A model generated the notes under the pieces. It was not told where the DNA came from and searched no databases. It was given only the letters and a program-made list of their open reading frames with translations. A stretch of 11,641 nt of DNA from DASPUH01 sp964518505 (GTDB taxonomy: Bacteria > Chloroflexota > Limnocylindria > Limnocylindrales > CSP1-4): positions 1 through 11,641 of the forward strand of contig CAZFGT010000058.1 of NCBI GenBank assembly GCA_964518505.1, written 5' to 3'. This document shows positions 6,152 to 11,641 of this stretch, piece by piece. Each line of letters starts with the position of its first letter. The stretch's first letter is position 1. A program made the position numbers and the translations under genes.

Positions 6152-7255
6152 GTGACCACGACCGAGCAACCTGCGTCGTCACCAGCCGAGGAGGGCGCCA
6201 GCGCCCATCCCGAGTGGCGCCTGGAGACCGACGGCGGGAGCATGTCGCCCCGTTCGGCGCTCGACGTCCTGATCAACCTCAACGACAAGGTCTCCAGCGG
6301 CCGGGTGGCCGAGTACCAGCCGGTGCCGCTGGGCTACACCCCCCTGGACAAGACCATCGGCGGCGGCCTGCGGGCCGGCGAGCTGCTGCTCATCGGCGGC
6401 GCGCAGGGCACGGGCAAGACCACCATGGCCCTCCAGATGGCGCGCAACATCGCCTCCGGCGGCCAGGCCAACGTGCTCTACGTGTGCTTCGAGCACGACG
6501 AGGAGTACCTCCTCAACCGCATGATCGCCATGGAATCGGCGCTGGCCCACCTGCCCCACAAGACGGGCGCCATCAAGATCCAGGACGTCCGCAAGGAGAT
6601 CCTGGGGACCTGGATGGCCGAGGGTGGCGCGGGCAATGTGGCCCAGCTGACGGCCAACCCGCGGTTGCGCCCGTCACTCGACCGCATCGCGCGCTACGGC
6701 CAGAACCTCTTCCTCATGCGCGGTTCGCAGACGGCCAGCACGATCCCCAACCTGCGCCGCCTGGTGCAGCAGCACCGGGCCCTCTCCGGCGACCGGCGTC
6801 TCGTCGTCTTCGTCGACTACCTGCAGAAGGTGCCCCAGATCCCCGAACCGGACACCGAGACCGAGAAGGTCACCACGGTCGTCAACGGGCTCAAGGACAT
6901 CGCCCTGTCGGAAGACGTCCCGATGATCAGCATCGTGGCCGCCGACAAGGAGGGCCTCAAGGCCTCGCGCCTGCGCAACTTCCACCTGCGCGGCTCGTCG
7001 GCCATCAACTACGAGGCCGACATCATCCTCATCCTCAACGAGAAGTACCACATCGTGGCCAAGGTCAACATCGAGTTCAACCCCTACCAGGCCCAGCGCT
7101 TCCGCGACTGGATCATCCTGTCGGTGGAGAAGAACCGCGGCGGCCAGGACAATGTGGACCTCGAGTTCGAGAAGCACTTCGAGTTCTCCTGCTTCGACCC
7201 CAACGGGCGAACGGTGCAGGAGAAGCTCATCGAGGAGCGCCTCTACAACGACTGA
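6152..7255 (+). CDS. DnaB C-terminal-like RecA-fold ATPase without the helicase N-terminal domain
   Basis: A 367-residue P-loop ATPase matching the motor half of replicative helicase DnaB. Walker A is GGAQGTGKT (82-90); E114 in VCFEHDEE matches the catalytic glutamate of DnaB's SLEM motif. Walker B is LVVFVDYLQ (217-225, D222). RGSSAINYEAD (280-290) resembles DnaB's RESGAIEQDAD, and EKNRGG (326-331) resembles the KxRNG arginine-finger motif, so ATP hydrolysis and ring contacts look intact. The primase- and loader-binding DnaB N-domain is absent; the N-terminus is a polar, probably flexible stretch of about 55 residues. The protein is unlikely to be the main replicative helicase. An accessory helicase, a RadA-like recombination factor or a KaiC-like regulator are alternatives. 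It follows its own promoter and precedes ppa by 24 nt, so it probably leads the ppa-HAD-thpR run. Confidence 0.85.
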   Translation: MTTTEQPASSPAEEGASAHPEWRLETDGGSMSPRSALDVLINLNDKVSSGRVAEYQPVPLGYTPLDKTIGGGLRAGELLLIGGAQGTGKTTMALQMARNIASGGQANVLYVCFEHDEEYLLNRMIAMESALAHLPHKTGAIKIQDVRKEILGTWMAEGGAGNVAQLTANPRLRPSLDRIARYGQNLFLMRGSQTASTIPNLRRLVQQHRALSGDRRLVVFVDYLQKVPQIPEPDTETEKVTTVVNGLKDIALSEDVPMISIVAADKEGLKASRLRNFHLRGSSAINYEADIILILNEKYHIVAKVNIEFNPYQAQRFRDWIILSVEKNRGGQDNVDLEFEKHFEFSCFDPNGRTVQEKLIEERLYND

Positions 7256-7279
7256 CGCCCGCCGGTCCGGCCCGCCGCG

Positions 7280-7804
7280 ATGACCCGCGCCGGCCGCGGC
7301 GCGGACGCCTTCCCGCGGATCGTCGAGATCGTCGTCGAGATCCCCGCCGGCAACCGCAACAAGTACGAGTTCGACGAGGCCGCCGGCGTCTTCCGCCTCG
7401 ATCGCGTGCTCTCCTCGGCCGTCTACTACAACTTCGACTACGGCTTCATCGAGGGCACGCGTGCCGACGACGGCGACCACACCGACGCGATGCTCCTGAT
7501 CGACGAGCCCACGTTCACCGGTTGCCACGTCTGGGGGCGGCCGGTCGGTGGCCTGGCCATGCGCGACGAGAACGGCGACGACTTCAAGGTCCTCTGCGTG
7601 GCCGTCGGCGACCCACTCTTCGAGCACGTCGAGGCGCTCGACCAGGTCTCGCCCCACCGGCTGCGCGAGATCGAGCACTTCTTCGAGACCTACAAGCTCC
7701 TGGAGGAGAAGACGGTCGAGGTGGCCGGGTGGCGGGACCTCGCCTTCGCTCTTCGCGTGCTGCGCGCTGACCGAGCCCGGGCGGAGGGCGCGAGCCGCTC
7801 GTGA
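7280..7804 (+). CDS. ppa: Inorganic pyrophosphatase, family I
   Basis: This cytoplasmic enzyme hydrolyses pyrophosphate to two phosphates and so pulls nucleic acid, tRNA-charging and activation reactions forward. The 174 residues include EIPAGNRNKYEFD (20-32), R42, YYNFDYGFIEGT (49-60), the metal-binding DGDHTD (64-69, D64, D66, D69), RDENGDDFK (95-103, D96, D101, K103) and YK (138-139). All are counterparts of known E. coli catalytic residues. The signature is unusual: the family normally has DGDP then a hydrophobic residue and D, whereas here His-Thr replaces Pro-Leu/Val. No strong Shine-Dalgarno precedes ATG 7280, 24 nt after the ATPase gene. Its stop overlaps the HAD start in a GTGA junction. 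The C-terminal 20 or so residues are a basic Arg/Ala tail. Confidence 0.95.
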   Translation: MTRAGRGADAFPRIVEIVVEIPAGNRNKYEFDEAAGVFRLDRVLSSAVYYNFDYGFIEGTRADDGDHTDAMLLIDEPTFTGCHVWGRPVGGLAMRDENGDDFKVLCVAVGDPLFEHVEALDQVSPHRLREIEHFFETYKLLEEKTVEVAGWRDLAFALRVLRADRARAEGASRS

Positions 7805-8529
7805 ACCCGCGTCCGGAGCTCGTGACGCTGGACCTTGGCGACACCCTCATCCGGCCCGATCCGTCATGGGCGGACGTGTACCGCACGGCCACCGTCGACG
7901 CGGGCGTCCCGATCACGGCCGAGGGCCTCGCGGCCGGCTTCGCCGCGGCCCTGAGCAGCGGCATCCTCGACGACACTGGCCCGTTCGAGGTGAGCCCCGA
8001 GGCGTCGTACGAGCGGATCCGCCGCTTCGACGAGGCGATCATGGCCGGCGCGGGCCTGCCCGGGTTGCCCGACTCCTTCTACCGCGCCATCGCCGCGCGG
8101 TTCGCCGATCCCGCCTCGTGGCACGTCTTCCCCGATGTGCGCCCGGCGCTCGACCGCCTCCAGGCGGCCGGCATCCGCCTCGCCGTGATCAGCAACTGGG
8201 TGTGGGACGGGGCGCGGCTGCTGGAAGACCTGGGCCTGGCGGATCGATTCGTGACCATCGTCATCAGTGACCGCGTCGGCTACAGCAAGCCCGACCCGGT
8301 CATCTTCCGCGCCGCGCTCGACGCGGCCGGCGTGCCCGCGGAGCGGGCCCTGCACGTGGGTGACTCGTACGTGAAGGACGTGCTGGGGGCCACCGGCGTG
8401 GGCATGGCGGCCATGCTCCTGCTGCGCGACGGAGCGCCCCCGCCGGACCAGGGCGGGGATCCGCCACGGTCGCCAGTGACCATCATCCACGAGCTGGGCG
8501 AGGTCGTCCGGCGCCTCGCGCTGGCGTGA
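7801..8529 (+). CDS. HAD-superfamily hydrolase, subfamily IA type
   Basis: A 242-residue haloacid dehalogenase-like enzyme, probably a small-molecule phosphatase. Motif I is LDLGDTL (nucleophile D11), motif II is ISN (130-132), motif III K163 lies in GYSKPDPVIF, and motif IV is HVGDSYVKD (185-193, D188 and D193). Residues 20-110 form the helical cap. In motif I the position two after the nucleophile, usually the acid/base Asp (DxDGT), is Gly13, and an Asp follows one residue later. This DLGD/DLGN form occurs in known HAD phosphatases such as E. coli YihX, so activity is still likely. GTG 7801 overlaps the ppa stop by 4 bases, and its own stop overlaps the thpR start in the same way. The substrate is unknown; a sugar phosphate, nucleotide or phosphoglycolate are all possible. 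Confidence 0.9.
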   Translation: MNPRPELVTLDLGDTLIRPDPSWADVYRTATVDAGVPITAEGLAAGFAAALSSGILDDTGPFEVSPEASYERIRRFDEAIMAGAGLPGLPDSFYRAIAARFADPASWHVFPDVRPALDRLQAAGIRLAVISNWVWDGARLLEDLGLADRFVTIVISDRVGYSKPDPVIFRAALDAAGVPAERALHVGDSYVKDVLGATGVGMAAMLLLRDGAPPPDQGGDPPRSPVTIIHELGEVVRRLALA

Positions 8530-9092
8530 CCCGGACGGACGAGGTCCCGGCCGAACGGTGGCGTGTGTTCGTCGCGCTGCGCGTGCCGCGGGCCGTGGCC
8601 GATCCGCTCGCCAAGGCGGCGGCCGCGGCCCTGGCACCGGGCCCGACCGTCCGCTGGGTCCACGCGGCAGATCTGCACCTGACGCTCTGGTTCATCGGCC
8701 CGCTCTGGCCCTCCCAGGCGCCCGCGGTCGTCGGCCGCATGGCGGTGGCCGCCGCCGCTGCCGGGCCGATCGAATGCCGGGTGGAGGGGGCGGGCACCTT
8801 CGGGCGCGGGCGCGGCCGAGCCGCCTGGGTCGGGCTGGCCGAACCAGGGGCCGCCGCGGTCGTCTCGCTGGCGGCTGAGCTCGCTCCAGCGGACGCCCCG
8901 CACCAGGCACACATCACGGTCTGCCGGGGCGCTCCGCCCGGTTTCGCCGGGGATCTGGGCGTCGCGCTTGCCGGTCGCGCCGGACTGTCGTGGCGCGCCA
9001 CCAGCCTCGAACTGCTGCGGTCCCACCCCGGCCGGCGCCCCGCGTACGAGACCCTGGCCGCCGTCCCGCTGAGGGCTGTCGCGGGTGCCTGA
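8526..9092 (+). CDS. thpR: RNA 2',3'-cyclic phosphodiesterase (2H family, ThpR/LigT)
   Basis: This 188-residue 2H phosphoesterase opens 2',3'-cyclic phosphate ends of RNA to 2'-phosphates; some members also ligate tRNA halves in vitro. The two catalytic HxTx motifs are visible: HLTLWFIG (51-58, H51 and T53) and HITV (129-132, H129 and T131). Family features include FVALRVP (15-21) near the start, AAWVGL (99-104) before the second motif, and ELLRSHPGRRPAYETL near the end. GTG 8526 is chosen because it makes a 4-base GTGA overlap with the HAD gene; the next candidate start lies inside the first beta strand. The overlap implies translational coupling, so it should be made together with the pyrophosphatase and HAD enzyme. 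The stop codon 9090-9092 lies in the -35 region of the next promoter. Confidence 0.92.
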   Translation: MTRTDEVPAERWRVFVALRVPRAVADPLAKAAAAALAPGPTVRWVHAADLHLTLWFIGPLWPSQAPAVVGRMAVAAAAAGPIECRVEGAGTFGRGRGRAAWVGLAEPGAAAVVSLAAELAPADAPHQAHITVCRGAPPGFAGDLGVALAGRAGLSWRATSLELLRSHPGRRPAYETLAAVPLRAVAGA

Positions 9093-9118
9093 CGGCGGGG
9101 CCGGCGCACTGCTAGCAT
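9089..9118 (+). promoter_or_regulatory. Promoter of the small membrane ORF
   Basis: CTGACG (9089-9094, 4 of 6 to TTGACA) and TAGCAT (9113-9118, 4 of 6 to TATAAT, keeping the key TA...T bases) are 18 bases apart. The predicted start of transcription, about 7 bases beyond the -10, coincides with the ATG at 9125. The -35 box overlaps the thpR stop codon, the same arrangement as at the tRNA promoter. Confidence 0.5.
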
Positions 9119-9124
9119 CGACCC

Positions 9125-9223
9125 ATGAGCCTTACGCTGGGCCAGCAGGTGCGGCTGGTCCTCGCGTTCGGCATCGTCAACGTGATCCTCGCGGTGGTGG
9201 TCCTGCTGGTCCTGCCGCGTTGA
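9125..9223 (+). CDS. Small single-span membrane protein, 32 aa, possibly leaderless
   Basis: A 32-codon ORF from ATG to TGA. It has a short polar N-terminus with Gln and Arg (about residues 1-10), then an almost unbroken hydrophobic run (about 11-30) rich in Leu, Val and Ile, ending Pro-Arg. That is one membrane span with no catalytic motif. No Shine-Dalgarno precedes the ATG, but the -10 box TAGCAT ends 6 bases before it, as expected for a leaderless mRNA. A GC hairpin follows 5 nt after the stop. I do not recognise a family. Small proteins of this shape often modulate a membrane protein or transporter, but no partner is indicated. A chance ORF is possible because of its length; the hydrophobic pattern and the flanking signals argue for a real gene. 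Confidence 0.55.
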   Translation: MSLTLGQQVRLVLAFGIVNVILAVVVLLVLPR

Positions 9224-9228
9224 ACGCG

Positions 9229-9249
9229 CGGCGCGGCACACCCGCGCCG
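9229..9249. terminator. GC-only 8-bp hairpin after the small ORF
   Basis: CGGCGCGG (9229-9236) pairs perfectly with CCGCGCCG (9242-9249) around the loop CACAC. It starts 5 nt after the stop of the 32-codon ORF. There is no T-run, so it would be a terminator of the GC-rich, tail-less sort or a 3'-end stabiliser. Confidence 0.45.
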
Positions 9250-9269
9250 GATGTGGGAACCTGAGGCGG

Positions 9270-9521
9270 ATGCCCACCCTCGCCTGCTGGTCCTGCGGCC
9301 GGCACATCTTCACGACCGTGGCGCTGGAGACGCTCTTCCCCGAGGAGCGCCGTTGCCCGCGCTGCGGGGCGCTCCTCAACCAGGAGCGTCGCGGGGGCTC
9401 GCGGCGCCAGGTGGAGCGGCGCCAGAACCCGCCCGACGACCCCGGCCCCCCGGACGACGAAGGCGAGCGGCGGACGACCGAGCGTCGCTCCGGCCAGCGC
9501 CGCCGCCCCGACCGGGGCTGA
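9270..9521 (+). CDS. Small zinc-ribbon protein with an Arg-Arg-repeat tail
   Basis: An 83-residue protein with two CxxC knuckles (C6/C9 in CWSCG and C29/C32 in CPRCG) that should bind one zinc ion as a ribbon. The rest is a highly charged, probably disordered tail with two similar Arg-rich blocks: ERRGGSRRQVERR (39-51) and ERRTTERRSGQRRR (66-79). They are separated by a Pro/Asp-rich linker (53-65). The fold and charge suggest binding to RNA, DNA or the ribosome, but no function is known to me. ATG 9270 has only a weak GAGG (9263-9266) close by. The stop is 5 nt before the probable tyrA start, so the two are likely co-transcribed. Membership of an uncharacterised conserved family is likely, since the cysteine spacing and Arg-Arg pairs look selected. 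Confidence 0.75.
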   Translation: MPTLACWSCGRHIFTTVALETLFPEERRCPRCGALLNQERRGGSRRQVERRQNPPDDPGPPDDEGERRTTERRSGQRRRPDRG

Positions 9522-9526
9522 CCCGC

Positions 9527-10414
9527 GTGGCCGGGCCCGCGCGGCCCGTCGCCATCCTGGGGCTGGGCCTCATCGGCGGCTCGGTCGCCCGCGCCCTCAC
9601 GCGCGCCGGTGGCTGGCACGTCATCGCCTGGGGCCGTTCCCCGGACGCCCTGGAGCGGGCCATGGTGGACGGCGCGATCGACGAGGTCGCCCCTGATCCC
9701 ATGACCGCCGCGGCGTCGGCGCAGCTGGTGCTCCTGGCCACGCCCCTACCGGTCATCCTGGAGATGCTCCAGGCCCTCGGGCCGGGCCTTGCCGCGGCCG
9801 GCGTGCTGGTGACCGACGTGGGCAGCTCCAAGTCGCTCGTGATGGCCGCGGCGGACCACGTGCCGGGCCTGCGCTTCGTGGGCGGGCACCCCATGAGCGG
9901 CGCCGAGTCGGCTGGTTACGCGGCTTCCCGGGCGTCGCTCTTCGACGAGCGCCCGTGGGTCGTGGTGCCCGGCCGGGCGAGCCTGCCTGAGGACGTCGCG
10001 GCGGTCGGGGACCTCGCCCGCGCCTGCGGGGCGCGACCGGTGGAACTGGATGCCCCGACCCACGACCGGGCCGTCGCCGCCATCAGCCACCTGCCGCTCG
10101 TCGCCAGCCTGGCCCTGGCTCAGGCAGCGCTGGCGAGCCCCGACTGGCCGATCGCCCGCCAGCTGGCGGCGCAGGGCTGGCGGGACATGACGCGCCTGGC
10201 GCGCGGTGAGCCGGCGATGGGCGGCGGGATGCTCGCCACGAACGCGCCGGCCGTCGCCGAGCGGTTGCGGGACCTGCGGGCCGCGCTCGACGCGTGGCAG
10301 GTCCGCCTCGACGCCCTGGCCGCCGCCTCAACGGACCGGCCTGATGAGCCATCCGGGGTGGCCGAGCTGACCGCAAGCCTGCACGGGATCGCCGAGCGCC
10401 TGGCGGGTCCGTAG
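9527..10414 (+). CDS. tyrA: Prephenate/arogenate dehydrogenase (tyrosine biosynthesis)
   Basis: TyrA oxidatively decarboxylates prephenate (or arogenate) on the route to tyrosine. The 295 residues begin with the Rossmann motif LGLGLIGGS (11-19). They continue with VTDVGSSK (95-102), the catalytic-histidine motif GGHPMSGAES (119-128, H121) and the substrate-site motif ISHLPLV (186-192, H188). There is no chorismate mutase domain and no obvious ACT domain, so it is a monofunctional, probably not ACT-regulated form. The loop after the second beta strand (WGRSPD, 35-40) lacks the acidic residue typical of NAD binding and has Arg37, which hints at NADP. The start is GTG 9527, directly before the first beta strand; the frame stays open upstream, but that part overlaps the zinc-ribbon gene in another frame. 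No other aromatic-pathway gene is present in the window. Confidence 0.93.
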   Translation: MAGPARPVAILGLGLIGGSVARALTRAGGWHVIAWGRSPDALERAMVDGAIDEVAPDPMTAAASAQLVLLATPLPVILEMLQALGPGLAAAGVLVTDVGSSKSLVMAAADHVPGLRFVGGHPMSGAESAGYAASRASLFDERPWVVVPGRASLPEDVAAVGDLARACGARPVELDAPTHDRAVAAISHLPLVASLALAQAALASPDWPIARQLAAQGWRDMTRLARGEPAMGGGMLATNAPAVAERLRDLRAALDAWQVRLDALAAASTDRPDEPSGVAELTASLHGIAERLAGP

Positions 10415-10446
10415 ACCCCTGCTGAACCGGCCGGTCACGGGGCGCG

Positions 10447-10452
10447 TACCAT
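10447..10452 (+). promoter_or_regulatory. Possible -10 box upstream of nfeD
   Basis: TACCAT matches the TANNAT style of the other -10 boxes here and lies in the 58-base gap after tyrA. Transcription would start near 10459, just ahead of AAAGGA (10461-10466), the ribosome site for GTG 10473. The best -35 candidate, CTGAAC (10422-10427), is 19 bases away, so support is weak. Confidence 0.35.
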
Positions 10453-10472
10453 GGCTCACGAAAGGACTCGGC

Positions 10473-11120
10473 GTGCCGGACCTCCTCCACGTGCTCTCGG
10501 ATCCCAACCTCGCCTTCGTGCTGCTGGTCATGGGCGGCCTGGGGTTGATCCTCGAGGTCGTCCATCCCAACTTCGTGACGGGCACGATCGGGGCCATCAG
10601 CCTCGTCCTCGCCTTCATCGGGCTGACCAACCTGCCGCTCGATGCGGCGGGCCTGCTGTTCATCGGGGTCGGCCTGGTGCTGTTCGTGCTCGAGAGTTCG
10701 GTCCCCACCCACGGCTTCCTCACGGTCGGCGGCCTGCTGTGCATCGCGGTCGGCGCGCTGACCCTCTATTCGGCGCCGCCCGCGGGATCCACCCAGCCGC
10801 CGGTGACCGTCGCCGTCCCTGTCATCGCCACGGTCCTGGCCTTCTCGGCCGCCTTCATGGGCGTCGCCCTCGTGGCCGCCCGCCGGGCGAGCCGGCTGGC
10901 GCCGCCGCGCGGCTCCGTCGGCACGCCGCTGCCCGCCGGTTCCCGCGGGGAGGTCCGCCGCCCGCTGGCCCCGCTCGGCTCCGTCTATGTCGGCGGCGAG
11001 GAATGGTCCGCTCGCACCAGGGATGACCGGTCGCTCGACCGGGGCACGCCCATCCGCGTCATCGCCCAGGATGGCCTCACGGTCGTCGTCGAGGCTCTCG
11101 ACGGCGCCGCCGCCAGCTAG
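10473..11120 (+). CDS. nfeD: NfeD-family membrane protein (short form, no protease domain)
   Basis: A 215-residue membrane protein with about five hydrophobic spans (roughly 13-29, 34-52, 58-74, 82-99 and 115-136), followed by a soluble C-terminal OB-fold domain. That domain shows the usual pattern G-x-x-G...P-x-G-x-V-x-V-x-G-E-x-W-x-A...G-x-x-I-x-V...G-L-x-V-x-V (about 156-208). The ClpP-like serine protease domain of long NfeD proteins is absent. GTG 10473 has AAAGGA (10461-10466) at 6-nt spacing. The SPFH gene follows after 12 nt. NfeD proteins are encoded next to SPFH/slipin partners in many bacteria and archaea and are thought to act with them in organising membrane microdomains. The direct role here is inferred from that pairing. 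A cytoplasmic Arg-rich stretch at 137-163 joins the last span to the OB domain. Confidence 0.92.
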   Translation: MPDLLHVLSDPNLAFVLLVMGGLGLILEVVHPNFVTGTIGAISLVLAFIGLTNLPLDAAGLLFIGVGLVLFVLESSVPTHGFLTVGGLLCIAVGALTLYSAPPAGSTQPPVTVAVPVIATVLAFSAAFMGVALVAARRASRLAPPRGSVGTPLPAGSRGEVRRPLAPLGSVYVGGEEWSARTRDDRSLDRGTPIRVIAQDGLTVVVEALDGAAAS

Positions 11121-11132
11121 CCAAGGAGACCC

Positions 11133-11641
11133 ATGGATCTCATCGCCCCGGCCGCGGTCATCGTGGTCCTCGTCCTGCTCCTGCTCATCGTCGTGTTCCT
11201 GGCCGTCCGCATCGTCCAGCAGTACCAGCAGATGGTGGTCTTCCGGCTCGGCCGCACGAACGAGGCGATGGTGCGCCAGCCGGGCGTGCGGTTCCTCATC
11301 CCGTTCGTCGATCGCGGCGTCGTCGTCGACCTGCGGGAGCAGTTCATCGAGGTCCCCAGCCAGACGACGATCACCAAGGACAACGCGCCCATCAACATCG
11401 ACTTCCTGATCTACTGGCGCATCGCCGACCCGCTCAAGAGCGTGGTCAACGTGGCCTACTTCGCGGGCGCCCTGCAGGGCATCGCCACGACGACGCTGCG
11501 CGCCGTCATCGGCGACATCACCCTCGACGACGTGCTCTCCAAGCGCGACCAGATCAACGAGGTCCTGCGAGCCAAGCTGGACGAGCAGACGGAACGCTGG
11601 GGCGGCAAGATCACGACGGTCGAGATCCGCGAGATCACCCC
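11133..11641 (+). CDS. SPFH/Band 7 (slipin/stomatin-like) protein, 5' part
   Basis: The first 169 codons of an SPFH-domain protein; the gene runs off the window. One N-terminal membrane span (about 5-27) is followed by the SPFH core: QQMVVFRLGR (32-41), QPGVRFLIPFVDR (49-61), VDLREQ (65-70), TKDNAPINIDFLIYWRI (81-97) and LRAVIGDITLDDVLSKRDQI (122-141). This pattern is that of bacterial slipins (the QmcA/stomatin group), which form large oligomeric rings that compartmentalise membranes and can regulate proteases such as FtsH. ATG 11133 is preceded by AAGGAG (11123-11128). It lies 12 nt after nfeD, so the two form an operon. The coiled-coil tail expected of the family would lie beyond the window. 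Confidence 0.95.
   Translation, partial: MDLIAPAAVIVVLVLLLLIVVFLAVRIVQQYQQMVVFRLGRTNEAMVRQPGVRFLIPFVDRGVVVDLREQFIEVPSQTTITKDNAPINIDFLIYWRIADPLKSVVNVAYFAGALQGIATTTLRAVIGDITLDDVLSKRDQINEVLRAKLDEQTERWGGKITTVEIREIT

Noticed and set aside
4400..6169. Long antisense open frame of 589 codons opposite the M20 peptidase
   Set aside because: It is a codon-bias shadow of the peptidase with Gly/Arg/Asp-rich low-complexity sequence and no recognisable domain.
9251..9526. N-terminal extension of TyrA from ATG 9251
   Set aside because: This part overlaps the zinc-ribbon gene out of frame and is Pro/Arg-rich. The Rossmann fold begins right after GTG 9527.
10426..10435. 10-bp palindrome ACCGGCCGGT before the nfeD -10 box, a possible operator
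   Set aside because: A 10-bp palindrome is expected several times by chance in a window this size and GC content, and no second copy or regulator gene supports it.
10451..11026. Alternative frame starting at ATG 10451 over nfeD
   Set aside because: It gives a Pro/Arg/Gly-rich product with no domain, while the GTG 10473 frame gives clear NfeD membrane spans and an OB fold.
1..11641. CRISPR arrays, insertion sequences, integrase genes, toxin-antitoxin or defence genes
   Set aside because: No repeated spaced units, terminal inverted repeats, transposase motifs or defence domains were seen. Every confident gene is chromosomal housekeeping or transport.

Overview
The window is a very GC-rich stretch of bacterial chromosome with every supported gene on the + strand. 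Alternative start codons are common: TTG for ftsH, and GTG for the M20 peptidase, the DnaB-like ATPase, the HAD hydrolase, thpR, tyrA and nfeD. The -10 boxes follow TANNAT or TATNAT. This style and gene set fit an uncultivated high-GC lineage such as Chloroflexota, or a relative of Actinomycetota. That placement is a judgement from gene style, not from a phylogenetic marker test. No mobile element, phage gene, CRISPR array or defence system is visible, and most of the region is housekeeping.

Layout. (1) Positions 1-2357 hold the end of a sugar (CUT2-type) ABC transporter operon. A perfect 15-bp hairpin precedes a single-domain ATPase, followed 2 nt later by an XylH/RbsC-type permease. The substrate-binding protein is not in the window and probably lies just upstream. 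(2) A CAT-anticodon tRNA (2401-2475) has its own promoter, whose -35 box overlaps the permease stop codon. (3) ftsH, the membrane AAA+ protease, starts after a perfect TATAAT box and is followed 4 nt later by an M20 zinc dipeptidase, so a proteolysis gene and a peptide-degradation gene sit together. (4) A new promoter at about 6085-6112 opens a run of four genes: a DnaB-C-like RecA-fold ATPase, inorganic pyrophosphatase, a HAD phosphatase and the 2H-family RNA phosphodiesterase ThpR. The last three overlap by 4-base GTGA junctions.

(5) Next comes a compact unit: a promoter, a 32-codon single-span membrane ORF whose ATG falls where transcription should begin, and a GC-only hairpin (9089-9249). 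(6) A zinc-ribbon protein with an Arg-Arg-repeat tail precedes tyrA (prephenate/arogenate dehydrogenase) by 5 nt. (7) The window closes with nfeD and the first 169 codons of an SPFH (slipin/stomatin) gene, a known membrane-organising pair.

The least explained parts are the small unit at 9089-9249, the Arg-Arg zinc-ribbon protein, and the DnaB-like ATPase that lacks the helicase N-terminal domain. I did not find convincing evidence for a wholly new multi-gene system.
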